Shown here: positions 38,122 to 47,577 of the stretch, piece by piece
Position numbering within the stretch: the stretch's first letter is position 1
Layout: every line of letters starts with the position of its first letter
From: Mycobacterium botniense
GTDB taxonomy: Bacteria; Actinomycetota; Actinomycetes; Mycobacteriales; Mycobacteriaceae
Reading direction: 5' to 3'
Length of the DNA stretch: 64,000 nt
Assembly (NCBI RefSeq): GCF_010723305.1
Contig: NZ_BLKW01000004.1
Span: 310,001 to 374,000 of the forward strand
The notes under the pieces: generated by a model
The model's database searches: none
What the model was told of the DNA's origin: nothing
The model's input: only the letters and a program-made list of their open reading frames with translations
Program-made: the position numbers and the translations under genes

Positions 38122-39009
38122 TCAGGTGCGCGCCGGAAAAGACGCGAGGGCCGTTTCCACCTCGTGAAGGTCTCGCTCGTTGCATTGGGCCCAGCGCTGC
38201 TCGTCGGCGTCAAGGTGAGTAAGGAATGCATAGCGGCTGCGGATGGTGGTGATCCAGTCCTTCATACGCACGGGCTTGGTCAGGTAGCCGATGTCTTCTT
38301 GACGGAACTCACGATCGTCCCGCTGCCTGAGGATCTCCTGCGGGTCGACTGGCTTGGTTCCGCGGCCGTCGACTACGACGTCGCGGTAGACCTTGAGCAC
38401 CCAGAGTCGGCGGATGAGGGACTCATCGAGCGCACCCGAGGTTGCGAACCATTGCAGATCGTAGAGGTCTCGTGCCAGCGACACCGGGCGGTAGCGTGCG
38501 AGCTTCTCGGCGACGGCTTCCTCGACGCGGACTACCGGAGTCGGCGACAGAATGAAGTCGTACCTGTCGTGGATCGGCAGCCGCACCGGGTCGAGCAACT
38601 CGGGTGCCAGACTTAGCGCGTGTCGCGCCAACTCTATCTTGGCGCCCAGCTGCGGTCGGCCGAATGGCGTGTCTACCAACAGGTCGCCACGTCGACCGTC
38701 GTCACCGAGATTTTCAATCGCGAAAGTAAAACCTTCGACCTCGACGCCGTCGAGAGCCTGCAGAGCGGCGAGCGCAACCTCCTCATCGGGCGCGGCGAAG
38801 TCGAGGTCGGTCGAGAAACGGCCCGCGTTGCCCGCTCTAAACTTTCGCAGCGCGGTACCGCCCTTGAAAACCAGGCCGCGCGCGAAGAGCCCGGCGTTGT
38901 GAAGCAAATGCAACGCGTGATCCTGGGCGATGTCGAGAAGAGCGGCATCGCGTCCACCCCTGACGCCTTGATAGTGGCGCGCGAGGTGCCCCTCGGTGAT
39001 CCGGGTCAC
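38122..39009 (-). CDS. abiEii: AbiEii nucleotidyltransferase toxin
   Basis: 295 residues, DUF1814/AbiEii family. The nucleotidyltransferase core is clear: FKGGTALRKF (48-57, motif I) and RFSTDLDF with D68 and D70 as metal-binding residues. Farther on, GAKIELARH and EEAVAEKLARYRPVSLARDLYDLQWF give the Lys and Asp motifs of the family. Such toxins transfer nucleotides (to tRNA in characterised mycobacterial MenT homologues) and stop growth, protecting against phage. It overlaps the antitoxin gene by four bases. Confidence 0.9.
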   Translation of the reverse strand: MTRITEGHLARHYQGVRGGRDAALLDIAQDHALHLLHNAGLFARGLVFKGGTALRKFRAGNAGRFSTDLDFAAPDEEVALAALQALDGVEVEGFTFAIENLGDDGRRGDLLVDTPFGRPQLGAKIELARHALSLAPELLDPVRLPIHDRYDFILSPTPVVRVEEAVAEKLARYRPVSLARDLYDLQWFATSGALDESLIRRLWVLKVYRDVVVDGRGTKPVDPQEILRQRDDREFRQEDIGYLTKPVRMKDWITTIRSRYAFLTHLDADEQRWAQCNERDLHEVETALASFPART

Positions 39010-39827
39010 GATCCGGTGCCCACGGTGAGGTATCGGTGCAGCAGAGTGTCATTGACCTTGGTCTCTGCGTCGAAGACACCTGCGCTGGCGACACGCGGTC
39101 CCAGCCAGACCGTCTCTGTCGCTGGGTGGGCCGCGACGATCGCGGCTCGGGCGTCGGTGTTGCCTGCCGACCCGAGAAGGTACGCGGCACGCTGCGCCGC
39201 TGCACGCGGCCTGGTCTGCAGCAAGCCAATGATGGTGTCGACGTCCACGCGCGTGACAGCATCTGGCAGCCACTGACCCAGGCCAGCCACGTCCTTATAG
39301 GCCGACGGGCGTACCGCAATGCCGACGATCAGTCCTTCGAGGTTCCATGACGGCAATCCGTTGACCGTCGTCAGCCCGACCTCGGGCAACTCGATGCGGA
39401 CGTAGCGCCAATCACCGGCGAGTGCCTTAGGAAAGGCTTGCTCGACAGGCAGGGCAACGACCTCCTGTTCCGGCAACCGCTGGGCCAGCCCAAGGAGGGA
39501 TGCCGCCGTTTCCATGGCCAGCACGCCGCGCCAATCGGGGTCCACGGCGCGCTGCGCGCGGAACTCGATGAATCGGTCCCCGGAGCCGTAGGCGCCGCCG
39601 CGCGCTGCAGGGAGGAACTCCCAGGCGTGCCGGGTCCGCAGCTGTCCCAGCCAGCCGCCGCGCTGGAGTTCGTACGCGAGACGCCGGGTCGCCACCTCAT
39701 CGCCATCAACGCCGACTTGGTGCATGACAGTAGCCAGCCGATCTGACGTCACGACCAGGTCGCCGTCGAGTTCGAGCTGCTCGACTACGTCGGCGACCGA
39801 ACGGGGAATGACTCGCGCCACTGTCAT
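39006..39827 (-). CDS. abiEi: AbiEi antitoxin
   Basis: 273 residues. An N-terminal winged-helix domain (about 1-85; note ATRRLAYELQRGGWLGQLR) is followed by the AbiEi C-terminal domain. In type IV systems AbiEi neutralises AbiEii and represses its own promoter by binding inverted repeats. Its start codon lies inside the left arm of a perfect 12-base inverted repeat. A GGTGG ribosome site precedes ATG. Confidence 0.88.
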   Translation of the reverse strand: MTVARVIPRSVADVVEQLELDGDLVVTSDRLATVMHQVGVDGDEVATRRLAYELQRGGWLGQLRTRHAWEFLPAARGGAYGSGDRFIEFRAQRAVDPDWRGVLAMETAASLLGLAQRLPEQEVVALPVEQAFPKALAGDWRYVRIELPEVGLTTVNGLPSWNLEGLIVGIAVRPSAYKDVAGLGQWLPDAVTRVDVDTIIGLLQTRPRAAAQRAAYLLGSAGNTDARAAIVAAHPATETVWLGPRVASAGVFDAETKVNDTLLHRYLTVGTGS

Positions 39828-39879
39828 TCACCACCTTTCTTTGGTCAATAGTAATAAACTACGGTCTTGAATGACAGTG
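39819..39879 (-). promoter_or_regulatory. abiE operator: perfect 12-bp inverted repeat
   Basis: CACTGTCATTCA (39819-39830) and TGAATGACAGTG (39868-39879) are exact inverted copies separated by 37 bases. The antitoxin ATG is in the left arm. Between the arms lies AT-rich sequence with TACTAT on the minus strand as a likely -10. AbiEi binding to both arms would enclose the promoter, as described for the Streptococcus AbiE system. Confidence 0.65.
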
Positions 39880-40261
39880 CTACGCGAATCGGCGCGGATA
39901 GAACACGCCGTCCATGGGGCGGTCCGGCGCGTTGACGCCGTCAACACGGCGAATCGAAAACCGCAGGTGACGAACTGCACTGAAATGGATCGAAGGAGAT
40001 CGAAGCCGCTGTTAGAGACGTTGACGGACGCCGAATTCAGGGGTTCGAGCCCCCTCCAGCACTGGGGATCTGTCGCCGCATCGGTGTGCGGGACACCGGC
40101 CCGCCCGCGCATCGGTGGAGCTCCTGCGGCCGGGGGACGCCGCTCGGCTCGCCGCCGGCGTTGTGGTCGCCGGCTCCACCCCCGGTCGCTCCGGTCACCT
40201 CAAAGCAGCTGCTGACACGGCGGCACGCCACTATCCCGCTAACCGATCACAGGAGCCAGGC
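39880..40261. other. Right junction of the defence island, no gene
   Basis: About 380 bases without a supportable gene. The plus-strand frame that begins at 39871 starts with MTV only because the abiE inverted repeat repeats the antitoxin start; it lacks coding character. A tRNA T-arm-like hairpin lies at 40039-40055. AGGAG just before 40262 is the ribosome site of the next gene. Confidence 0.4.
40039..40062 (+). other. tRNA 3'-end-like sequence, possible attachment-site remnant
   Basis: AGGGG-TTCGAGC-CCCCT forms a perfect five-base-pair stem with a seven-base TTCGANN loop, the exact shape and loop consensus of a tRNA T-arm. Seven bases (CCAGCAC) follow in the place of an acceptor strand. 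No matching 5' half (GTGCTGG) occurs in the 90 bases upstream, so this is not a tRNA gene. Integrative elements use such 3' ends as attachment sites, and this one lies at the island edge. Confidence 0.35.
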
Positions 40262-41782
40262 ATGAGTTTCAACCTTGCCGTCATTCTTCGCGAATCCCGC
40301 AATGCCCATCCGGACAAGCCGTTATGCCATATCGGCGACCGGTCCTTCAGCTACGCCCAGGTCGACGAGATCTCCGGCCGGATCGCTGCCAGTCTGCGCA
40401 GCCTCGGCATCCGCCCGGGGGACAAGGTCGCGCTCCAGCTGCCCAACCTGCCGCAGTTCTTGTTCGCCTACTTCGGCATTCTCAAAGCCGGTGCGGTAGT
40501 CGTGCCGCTGAACCCGCTGCTGCGCGCGCCGGAAATCAGCTATCACCTCAAGGATTCCGACTCGCGGATGCTGATCACTTTTGAGACCTCCGCCGACGAG
40601 GCGGTCCGGGGTGCCGCCGGAATCGCGGAGTTGAGCACTTATGTGGTGAATCTGCCTGGAAGTGACAAAAGATTTTCTCACACAAAGTCTTTCGATGAGT
40701 TGTACTTCGCGGACGACACGGGCGACATCGAGCCGACCAACGCCGAAGACACCGCGGTGATCATCTACACGTCGGGCACCACCGGCAAACCCAAGGGCGC
40801 CGAGTTGACGCACTTTCAGCTGTTCATGAACTGCACGGTCAGCGGCGAGCTGTTCGGCTTCCGCGATGATGACATCGGCTTGGCGGTGCTGCCGATGTTT
40901 CATGTCTTCGGCCTGTCCAGTGTGCTCAACGTGACGGTGCGGTTCGGGGGAACGCTGGTTCTGGTGCCCCGATTCGACCCGAAAACCGTCATCGACGAAC
41001 TCGTCCTGCACCGCTGCACCATCTTCTCCGGCGTCCCGACAATGTATTTCGCGCTTCTTGCGGCCGACACCGAAGGTCGTGACCTCTCGGCGCTGCGGGT
41101 CGGGGTATCCGGCGGTGCCGCGATCCCCGGTGAGGTAATCCGGGCGTTCGAAGAGAAATTCCCCGGCGTGGTGATCCTCGAGGGATACGGATTGTCCGAA
41201 ACGGCGTCCACCGCGACGTTCAACATCAGCGCCGAACAGCGCAAAGTGCTCTCGATCGGCAAGCCGATTTGGGGGGTTGAGGTCCGCGTGGTCGACGAGA
41301 ACGGCACCCCGTTACCGCCAGGACCCGGCAACGTCGGGGAAATCGTGATCCGCGGACACAACCTGATGAAGGGGTACTACAAAAAGCCTGAGGCCACCGC
41401 CGAGGCGTTCCGCAACGGCTGGTTTCACACCGGCGATCTCGGCTACCGCGACGAGGACGGCTACTTCTTTATCGTCGACCGCAAGAAAGATCTCGTCATC
41501 CGCGGCGGCTACAACGTTTACCCCCGCGAGATCGAAGAAGTCCTCTTCGAACACTCCGGGATCGCCGCGGCAGCGGTGATCGGCAAGCCGGACGAGAAAC
41601 TCGGTCAAGAGGTGCTCGCCTTCGTCGTTGCCAAAGAGGGTGTCAGGCTGACCCCCGACGAGGTCATCGCCCACTGTAAAGAGCGATTGGCCGCCTATAA
41701 ATACCCGCGCGAGGTCCGCATCATCGATGAGCTGCCCACCGGCCCCACCGGTAAGGTCCTCAAAAAAGAGCTGCGCCCATAA
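40262..41782 (+). CDS. Long-chain fatty-acid-CoA ligase (FadD type)
   Basis: 506 residues from ATG 40262 (AGGAG upstream). ANL-family adenylating enzyme: IIYTSGTTGKPKGAE is the P-loop, EGYGLSETAST the adenine region, HTGDLGYRDEDGYFFIVDRKKD the hinge, and PTGPTGKVLKKEL carries the C-terminal catalytic Lys. It activates fatty acids as acyl-AMP and then acyl-CoA. It has no counterpart at this position in M. tuberculosis and lies next to an aldehyde dehydrogenase, which could supply its acid from an aldehyde. Which FadD it is cannot be settled from sequence alone. Confidence 0.88.
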   Translation: MSFNLAVILRESRNAHPDKPLCHIGDRSFSYAQVDEISGRIAASLRSLGIRPGDKVALQLPNLPQFLFAYFGILKAGAVVVPLNPLLRAPEISYHLKDSDSRMLITFETSADEAVRGAAGIAELSTYVVNLPGSDKRFSHTKSFDELYFADDTGDIEPTNAEDTAVIIYTSGTTGKPKGAELTHFQLFMNCTVSGELFGFRDDDIGLAVLPMFHVFGLSSVLNVTVRFGGTLVLVPRFDPKTVIDELVLHRCTIFSGVPTMYFALLAADTEGRDLSALRVGVSGGAAIPGEVIRAFEEKFPGVVILEGYGLSETASTATFNISAEQRKVLSIGKPIWGVEVRVVDENGTPLPPGPGNVGEIVIRGHNLMKGYYKKPEATAEAFRNGWFHTGDLGYRDEDGYFFIVDRKKDLVIRGGYNVYPREIEEVLFEHSGIAAAAVIGKPDEKLGQEVLAFVVAKEGVRLTPDEVIAHCKERLAAYKYPREVRIIDELPTGPTGKVLKKELRP

Positions 41783-41908
41783 GCCGCTGCGGACCCACCT
41801 CTATCAATGATGGTGCGGCTTAATGGAATAAAGGAATAGTCGTTGACGGGTGCCGCCCGGCGGTGTACACCAAATGCCGAGCTGGCGCCCTGCGCGAGGA
41901 GGATCCAG

Positions 41909-43357
41909 ATGGCCGATGCGAACACGCTCGTTGACACCTACCCGCTCTACATCGATGGGCGGTGGGTCGAGCCGCAGGCCGGCCGCTACGCTGACATCTG
42001 CCCGGCCACCGAGGCGGTGATCGCCACCGCGCCCGATGCGGACTGCTCCCAGGTCCAAGCCGCGATCGCGGCGGCGCGGCGGGCGTTCGACTCGGGACCG
42101 TGGGCGCAGGCCGGGCCTGAGGAGCGGGCGCGCTGCCTCCACCAGCTCGGCGAGGCTCTGCGAGATCATGGCGGCGAATTCTTCGCACTTTCCCAAATCG
42201 AATGGGGCTGCGTCGCGAACGAGCGGGCGATGCAGGTCGACAGCGCCGCGGTCATGGCCGATCGTTCCGCGGAGCTCGCCACCAAGCTGGGCGATGAGCC
42301 TCTCGGCGGGACCGCGCTGCTGTGCCATGAACCCCTTGGGGTGGTGTCGATTCTTACACCGTGGAATTTCCCGCACTGTCTGAACGTCATGAAGGTGAGC
42401 AATGCTCTCGCTGCGGGCAACACCGTCGTACTCAAGCCCTCTCCGCTGACACCGCTGGCCGGGCTCGCGCTGGCGCGAATGATCGATGAGTACACCGACA
42501 TCCCGCCGGGTGTCGTCAACGTCGTCACACCGTCGGGTGTCGAGGCGGCCAAACTACTCACCACCGATCCCCGCATCGATATGGTGAGTTTCACCGGCAG
42601 CTCGGCCGTGGGCTGTCAGGTCATGTCTGCGGCGGGCAGCACGATGAAGCGGATCTTGCTCGAATGCGGTGGGAAGTCGGCCAGCATCGTGCTTGACGAT
42701 GCGGAGATCACCGACGACATGCTGCAGCGGATGTTATTCGATTGCTGCTCAATGCATGCCGGCCAGGCTTGCATCCTGCACAGCCGGCTGCTGCTTCCCG
42801 ACCGGCTCCACGACGAGATTGTGGATCGGCTGGTCGACTTCGCGCGGGCGCTGCGCGTCGGCGACCCCACTGATCCGTCGGCGCAGATGGGGCCGCTGAT
42901 CAGTGCCACGCAGCTGGATCGCGTCCAGGCATATGTCGCCGGGGCGGTTGACGACGGAGCCAGGCTTGTGACAGGTGGTGCTCGTCCCCCCGGCTTGGAT
43001 GTCGGTTTTTACTTCGAGCCCACGATTCTCACCGAGGTCGACCCCGATGCGCGCATCGCTCAGGAGGAAGTCTTCGGACCTGTGCTGAGCGTGTTGCGCT
43101 ACCGCGATGACGAGGAGGCGGTCGCCATTGCCAACAACTCGCGGTACGGGCTCTCCGGCGCGGTGTGGGGCACCGACGTGAGCCGAGCTGTCGCCGTCGC
43201 GCGCCGCATCCGCACCGGCCAGATCGCTGTCAACGGCTGCGGTCTCGGTGAGGCGCCGTTCGGCGGATTCAAGCAGAGCGGGTTGGGTCGTGAGGGCGGC
43301 GGCATTGCCGGCCTGCACCAGTACATGGAGCCCAAAGCTATCGGTATCCCCGCCTAA
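41909..43357 (+). CDS. Aldehyde dehydrogenase
   Basis: 482 residues from ATG 41909 with GAGGAGG upstream. NAD(P)-dependent family: LTPWNFPH, GNTVVLKPSPLTP, FTGSSAVG, general base in LECGGKSA and catalytic C288 in HAGQACIL. The substrate aldehyde is unknown. It lies 126 bases after the acyl-CoA ligase on the same strand; together they could turn a fatty or aromatic aldehyde into its CoA ester. The stop overlaps the stop of the convergent Nudix gene. Confidence 0.88.
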   Translation: MADANTLVDTYPLYIDGRWVEPQAGRYADICPATEAVIATAPDADCSQVQAAIAAARRAFDSGPWAQAGPEERARCLHQLGEALRDHGGEFFALSQIEWGCVANERAMQVDSAAVMADRSAELATKLGDEPLGGTALLCHEPLGVVSILTPWNFPHCLNVMKVSNALAAGNTVVLKPSPLTPLAGLALARMIDEYTDIPPGVVNVVTPSGVEAAKLLTTDPRIDMVSFTGSSAVGCQVMSAAGSTMKRILLECGGKSASIVLDDAEITDDMLQRMLFDCCSMHAGQACILHSRLLLPDRLHDEIVDRLVDFARALRVGDPTDPSAQMGPLISATQLDRVQAYVAGAVDDGARLVTGGARPPGLDVGFYFEPTILTEVDPDARIAQEEVFGPVLSVLRYRDDEEAVAIANNSRYGLSGAVWGTDVSRAVAVARRIRTGQIAVNGCGLGEAPFGGFKQSGLGREGGGIAGLHQYMEPKAIGIPA

Positions 43358-43911
43358 TCGGGCGATTGGGCGCGAGACTGCGGTGACAGCAAAAACAGCG
43401 CCCATGCCGCGATCGACTGCGCATCGGTAATGGCCCCGTCGACAATCATCTGCTCCACGTCGGTGCGCGAGAACCACGAGCTGTGCATGTCCTGTTCTTC
43501 GTGTTCGCGTTCGTGCCGGCCCTCGGTGATTCCGGTCGCCAGGAACACCCGGCCGCGCTGGCTGCTCATTCCGGCCGCAACGTCGAGCAGGCCGAGGAGG
43601 ACCATTGACTCGGCGCGCAGCCCGGTCTCTTCGCGCAGTTCCCGCTCGGCCAGCGTGACGGGTTCGACCTCAGCCAGATCCGGCGCGGTGCCCTGGGGGA
43701 ACTCCCACCGCCGCAGCCCCAGCGGATAGCGGTACTGCTCGACGAGGCAGAATCGCTCCTCGTCGCGGGCGATCACCAACGCGTAGTCGGGTTTGTCGAT
43801 CACGCCGTAGCGTCCGTGGCTGCCGTCGGGACGACGGATCTGATCCTCGCGGACCCTCATCCAGCGGTTTCGGTACACCTCACGGGACGCAACGCGCACA
43901 ATGTGCTCCAC
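43354..43911 (-). CDS. Nudix hydrolase, ADP-ribose pyrophosphatase type
   Basis: 185 residues from GTG 43911; ATG 43956 would overlap the divergent fadD36 start. EQYRYPLGLRRWEFPQGT is typical of ADP-ribose pyrophosphatases, and ERELREETGL is the Nudix box core. The N-terminal beta strands GRYGVIDKPDYALVIARD support that group. It may clear ADP-ribose or a related nucleotide sugar. Not present at this locus in M. tuberculosis, as far as I recall. Confidence 0.82.
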   Translation of the reverse strand: MEHIVRVASREVYRNRWMRVREDQIRRPDGSHGRYGVIDKPDYALVIARDEERFCLVEQYRYPLGLRRWEFPQGTAPDLAEVEPVTLAERELREETGLRAESMVLLGLLDVAAGMSSQRGRVFLATGITEGRHEREHEEQDMHSSWFSRTDVEQMIVDGAITDAQSIAAWALFLLSPQSRAQSPD

Positions 43912-43954
43912 GCAGCCAGTATCGCGGTAACCGGCAGGCGGTAGCCTCGCTGGC

Positions 43955-45361
43955 ATGCTGCTGGCTTCGCTGGATCCCTCGGCTGCCGATATCGGCGATG
44001 CTGTGCGAATCGGCGATGTCACGCTGAGCCGCGACAACCTCGTCGGTGCGGCCAGCGCAGTGGCCGAGCGCATCGCCGGTGCTCACCGGGTTGCCGTGCT
44101 GGCCGCCCCGACGGTGTCGACCGTGCTGTCGGTCACCGGCTGCCTGCTCGCCGGCGTGCCCGTGGTGCCGGTGCCGGCCGATGTGGGGCGGGCGGAGCGG
44201 CGTCACATCCTCGCCGACTCGGGCGCACAGGTCTGGCTGGGCGACCGCCCCGACGAAGACGAGGGTTTGGCACATATCCCGGTGCGATTGCGTGCTCACT
44301 CCGGGCACAGCCATCCCGAGCCGCCGCCGGATGCGGTCGCGCTGGTGATCTACACCTCGGGCACGACCGGACCGCCCAAAGGTGTGCAGCTGAGCCGGCG
44401 AGCGATCGCCGCCGACCTGGACGCGTTGGCGCTGGCCTGGCAGTGGACCGCCGGCGACACGCTGGTGCATGGATTGCCGCTGTTTCACGTCCATGGGCTG
44501 GTGCTGGGCCTGCTCGGGTCACTACGGATTGGAAATCGGTTCGTGCACACCGGAAAGCCGACACCGGCTGCGTATGCTCGGGCCTGTTCGGAAGCGGGCG
44601 GCACGTTGTATTTCGGTGTCCCCACCGTGTGGTCGCGGGTAGTAGCCGACCCTGCGGCGGCCGAGGCGCTCAGGCCCGCGCGGCTGCTGGTATCCGGAAG
44701 TGCGCCGTTGCCGGTACCGGTGTTCGGGGAACTGGCGCGGCTCACCGGGCACTCACCCGTCGAACGGTATGGCAGTACCGAATCGCTGATCACGTTGTCG
44801 ACCAGAGCCGACGGCGAGCGTCGGCCGGGCTGGGTGGGTCTACCGCTGGCGGGTGTGCAGACTCGGCTCATCGACGATGCCGGAGATCCTGTGCCGCAGG
44901 ACGGGAAAACGATCGGGCAGCTTCAGGTTCGGGGTCCGACGTTGTTCGACGGTTACCTCAACCGTCCGGACGCCACCGCGGAGGTGTTTGACGCCGACGG
45001 CTGGTATCGCACCGGGGATGTCGCGGTCGTCGATCGCGGCGGGATGCACCGCATCGTGGGGCGCGAGTCGGTCGATTTGATCAAGTCCGGGGGATACCGG
45101 GTCGGCGCGGGCGAAATCGAAACCGCGTTGCTCGGGCATCCGGATGTGGCGGAGGCGGCTGTCGTCGGGTTGCCCGACGAGGATCTCGGCCAGCGGATCG
45201 TCGCGTTCGTCGTCGGGGACGCCGAGCCGGATTCGTTGATAGACTATGTCGCCCAACAGCTTTCGGTGCATAAGCGGCCACGCGAGGTACGCATTGTGGA
45301 TTCGCTGCCCCGTAACGCGATGGGCAAGGTGCTCAAAACCGAGTTGCTCGCCCAAGGCTGA
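43955..45361 (+). CDS. fadD36: Acyl-CoA synthetase FadD36
   Basis: 468 residues, shorter than most FadD proteins, as in Rv1193. P-loop IYTSGTTGPPKGVQ, ERYGSTESL, YRTGDVAVVD and the final PRNAMGKVLKTEL are intact. The enzyme adenylates a carboxylic acid and loads it on CoA; the precise substrate is not established. TAGCCT seven bases before ATG suggests a leaderless transcript. Downstream, dapD follows after only 98 bases: the PE13/PPE18/esx block of M. tuberculosis is absent. Confidence 0.9.
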   Translation: MLLASLDPSAADIGDAVRIGDVTLSRDNLVGAASAVAERIAGAHRVAVLAAPTVSTVLSVTGCLLAGVPVVPVPADVGRAERRHILADSGAQVWLGDRPDEDEGLAHIPVRLRAHSGHSHPEPPPDAVALVIYTSGTTGPPKGVQLSRRAIAADLDALALAWQWTAGDTLVHGLPLFHVHGLVLGLLGSLRIGNRFVHTGKPTPAAYARACSEAGGTLYFGVPTVWSRVVADPAAAEALRPARLLVSGSAPLPVPVFGELARLTGHSPVERYGSTESLITLSTRADGERRPGWVGLPLAGVQTRLIDDAGDPVPQDGKTIGQLQVRGPTLFDGYLNRPDATAEVFDADGWYRTGDVAVVDRGGMHRIVGRESVDLIKSGGYRVGAGEIETALLGHPDVAEAAVVGLPDEDLGQRIVAFVVGDAEPDSLIDYVAQQLSVHKRPREVRIVDSLPRNAMGKVLKTELLAQG

Positions 45362-45459
45362 GTCACCACATTCCACCGCGAGCGTGCATAGTTGGACGCG
45401 GTTTGGCGGCGTGTCGCGTACAGACACGCACGTTCGCGGCGCTTACCCGGGGCCCAGGA

Positions 45460-46407
45460 CTAGTTGGCGTGCAGATCAGGGTTGAGGTCGATGCCCCGAC
45501 CGTCGCGCGCTACCACCTCGACGGCGCCGGTCATGGAGTTGCGGCGGAACAGCAGGCCGCTGCTGCCGGAGAGTTCTCGCGCCTTGACCGAGCTGCCGTC
45601 GGGCATCCTGACCTTCGTTCCTGCGGTGAGGTACAGTCCGGCTTCGACGACGCAGTCGTCGCCCAGTGAGATACCCAGCCCCGAGTTGGCGCCCAGCAGG
45701 CAGCGTTTGCCGATCGAGATGACCTCGGTCCCGCCGCCGGACAGCGTGCCCATGATCGACGCGCCGCCACCGATGTCGGAGCCGTCGCCGACGACCACGC
45801 CCGCCGAGATGCGGCCCTCCACCATCGAAGCGCCCAGGGTGCCGGCGTTGTAGTTGACGAATCCCTCGTGCATCACCGTGGTTCCCGGTGCCAGGTGGGC
45901 GCCGAGCCGCACGCGGTCGGCGTCGGCGATACGCACTCCGGTCGGGATCACGTAGTCGACCATCCGGGGAAACTTGTCGATGCCGTACACCGTCACCGGT
46001 CCGCGCCGGCGCAGCCGCGCCCGCACCGCCTCGAAACCGTCCACCGCGCACGGTCCGTGGTTAGTCCACACCACATTGGTCAAGACCCCGAACAAGCCGC
46101 CGGCGTTCAGTCCGTGCGGCGCGACCAGGCGGTGCGACAACAGGTGCAGCCGCAGGTAGGCGTCGTAGGCGTCGGCGGCGACCTCGTCCAGCGAGCCGAT
46201 TACCGTGCGGATCGCCACGGTCTCGGTCCCGCGGTCCTCGTCGCGGCCGGTCAGCGCGGCCAGCTCGTCGGGTACCTCGGCCAGGCGCGTCGTGCCGCTG
46301 GCTCCCGATTCAATCAGTTGCGGTGCGGGAAACCAGCTATCGAGCACCGAGCCGTCGGCGGCGAGCGTCGCCAGCCCGATACCAGAAGCTCCAGTCACGA
46401 CGGTCAC
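45460..46407 (-). CDS. dapD: Tetrahydrodipicolinate N-succinyltransferase
   Basis: 315 residues from GTG 46407 (GGGGGAAAG upstream), matching the roughly 317 of M. tuberculosis DapD (Rv1201c). It transfers succinyl from succinyl-CoA to tetrahydrodipicolinate, the first committed step of the succinylase DAP branch. The central left-handed beta-helix hexapeptide repeats run from about residue 165 to 270 ([20 protein letters not shown]). It is divergent from dapE, which acts two steps later; the aminotransferase dapC between them in the pathway is at 22252. Confidence 0.95.
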   Translation of the reverse strand: MTVVTGASGIGLATLAADGSVLDSWFPAPQLIESGASGTTRLAEVPDELAALTGRDEDRGTETVAIRTVIGSLDEVAADAYDAYLRLHLLSHRLVAPHGLNAGGLFGVLTNVVWTNHGPCAVDGFEAVRARLRRRGPVTVYGIDKFPRMVDYVIPTGVRIADADRVRLGAHLAPGTTVMHEGFVNYNAGTLGASMVEGRISAGVVVGDGSDIGGGASIMGTLSGGGTEVISIGKRCLLGANSGLGISLGDDCVVEAGLYLTAGTKVRMPDGSSVKARELSGSSGLLFRRNSMTGAVEVVARDGRGIDLNPDLHAN

Positions 46408-46512
46408 GCTACTTTCCCCCCGCCGGGCACACGCAAAGGCCCCCGGCAGGCGGGGGTGAACAGGGGCTTTTGTGGCTGCCCGGGCCACCGGGTGACCCAC
46501 TACCCTGAGATC

Positions 46513-47577
46513 GTGCTGGACCTATGCGGCGATCCGATTGAGCTGACTGCGGCGCTGGTCGATATCCCCAGCGAATCCCGGCGGGAGGCGCGCATCGCCG
46601 ATGAGGTGGAAGCCGCGTTGCGCGCCCAGGCGCCGGGTTTTGAGATCATCCGCAACGGCAACGCGGTGCTGGCGCGCACCCGGTTGCATCGGCCGACCCG
46701 GGTGCTGCTGGCAGGACACCTGGACACCGTCCCGGTCGCGGGCAACCTGCCCAGCCGCCGGGACGCTCAGATGCTGTACGGCTGCGGCAGCGTCGACATG
46801 AAATCCGGTTGCGCGGTCTTTCTTCATCTGGCTGCCACGATCGCCGCACCCCTGCACGATCTGACACTGGTGTTCTACGACTGCGAGGAAATCGATTCGA
46901 CGGCAAACGGTTTGGGCCGTATTCAGCGTGAGCTGCCGGACTGGCTGTCGGCTGACGTGGCCATTTTGGGCGAGCCGACGGGCGGTTATATCGAGGCCGG
47001 GTGTCAGGGCACGCTGCGCGTCGACATCCACACGACCGGAACTCGCTCGCATTCGGCACGCTCCTGGCTGGGCGATAACGCTATTCACAAACTGGGCGCG
47101 GTGCTGGACCGGCTGGCGGGCTATCAGGCCCGCATTGTCGAGATCGACGGCTGCACCTACCGCGAAGGGCTGTCGGCGGTGCACATCGACGGCGGGGTCG
47201 CAGGCAACGTGATTCCGGATGCGGCCTCGGTCACGGTCAACTACCGGTTCGCCCCGGACCGCTCCGTTGCAGAAGCGCTGGCACATGTGCACGACGTGTT
47301 CGACGGGCTCGACGTGCGGATCGAGCAGACCGACGCCGCCGCGGGCGCACTGCCCGGCCTGTCCGCGCCGGCCGCCAAGGCCTTGGTCGAGGCCGCCGCC
47401 GGGCGGTTGCGGGCCAAATACGGCTGGACCGACGTGTCGCGCTTCGCCGCCCTGGGTATCCCGGCGGTCAACTATGGTCCGGGCGACCCCAATCTCGCGC
47501 ATCGCCGCGACGAGCGGGTGCCGCTCGACCAGATCACGGCCGCGGTGGACCTGTTGCGCCGCTATCTGACGGGCTGA
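46513..47577 (+). CDS. dapE: Succinyl-diaminopimelate desuccinylase
   Basis: 354 residues from GTG 46513, the same length as Rv1202. A TACCCT hexamer lies six bases before GTG, so the mRNA is probably leaderless; the longer upstream frame is not real. M20 metallopeptidase family: AGHLDTVP carries the first zinc ligand and catalytic Asp, [10 protein letters not shown] the bridging Asp, YDCEEIDS the catalytic Glu pair, and ILGEPT a further ligand region. It releases LL-DAP for lysine and peptidoglycan. Its last 16 bases overlap the end of the convergent ATPase gene. Confidence 0.95.
   Translation: MLDLCGDPIELTAALVDIPSESRREARIADEVEAALRAQAPGFEIIRNGNAVLARTRLHRPTRVLLAGHLDTVPVAGNLPSRRDAQMLYGCGSVDMKSGCAVFLHLAATIAAPLHDLTLVFYDCEEIDSTANGLGRIQRELPDWLSADVAILGEPTGGYIEAGCQGTLRVDIHTTGTRSHSARSWLGDNAIHKLGAVLDRLAGYQARIVEIDGCTYREGLSAVHIDGGVAGNVIPDAASVTVNYRFAPDRSVAEALAHVHDVFDGLDVRIEQTDAAAGALPGLSAPAAKALVEAAAGRLRAKYGWTDVSRFAALGIPAVNYGPGDPNLAHRRDERVPLDQITAAVDLLRRYLTG

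Noticed and set aside
40000..40062. Complete tRNA gene at the island edge
   Set aside because: Only the T-arm and a possible acceptor strand are present; no anticodon arm, D-arm or matching 5' strand was found.
39871..40215. Plus-strand frame starting with MTV at the abiE inverted repeat
   Set aside because: The start is a copy of the abiEi start produced by the inverted repeat; the rest is Arg-rich and non-coding in character.
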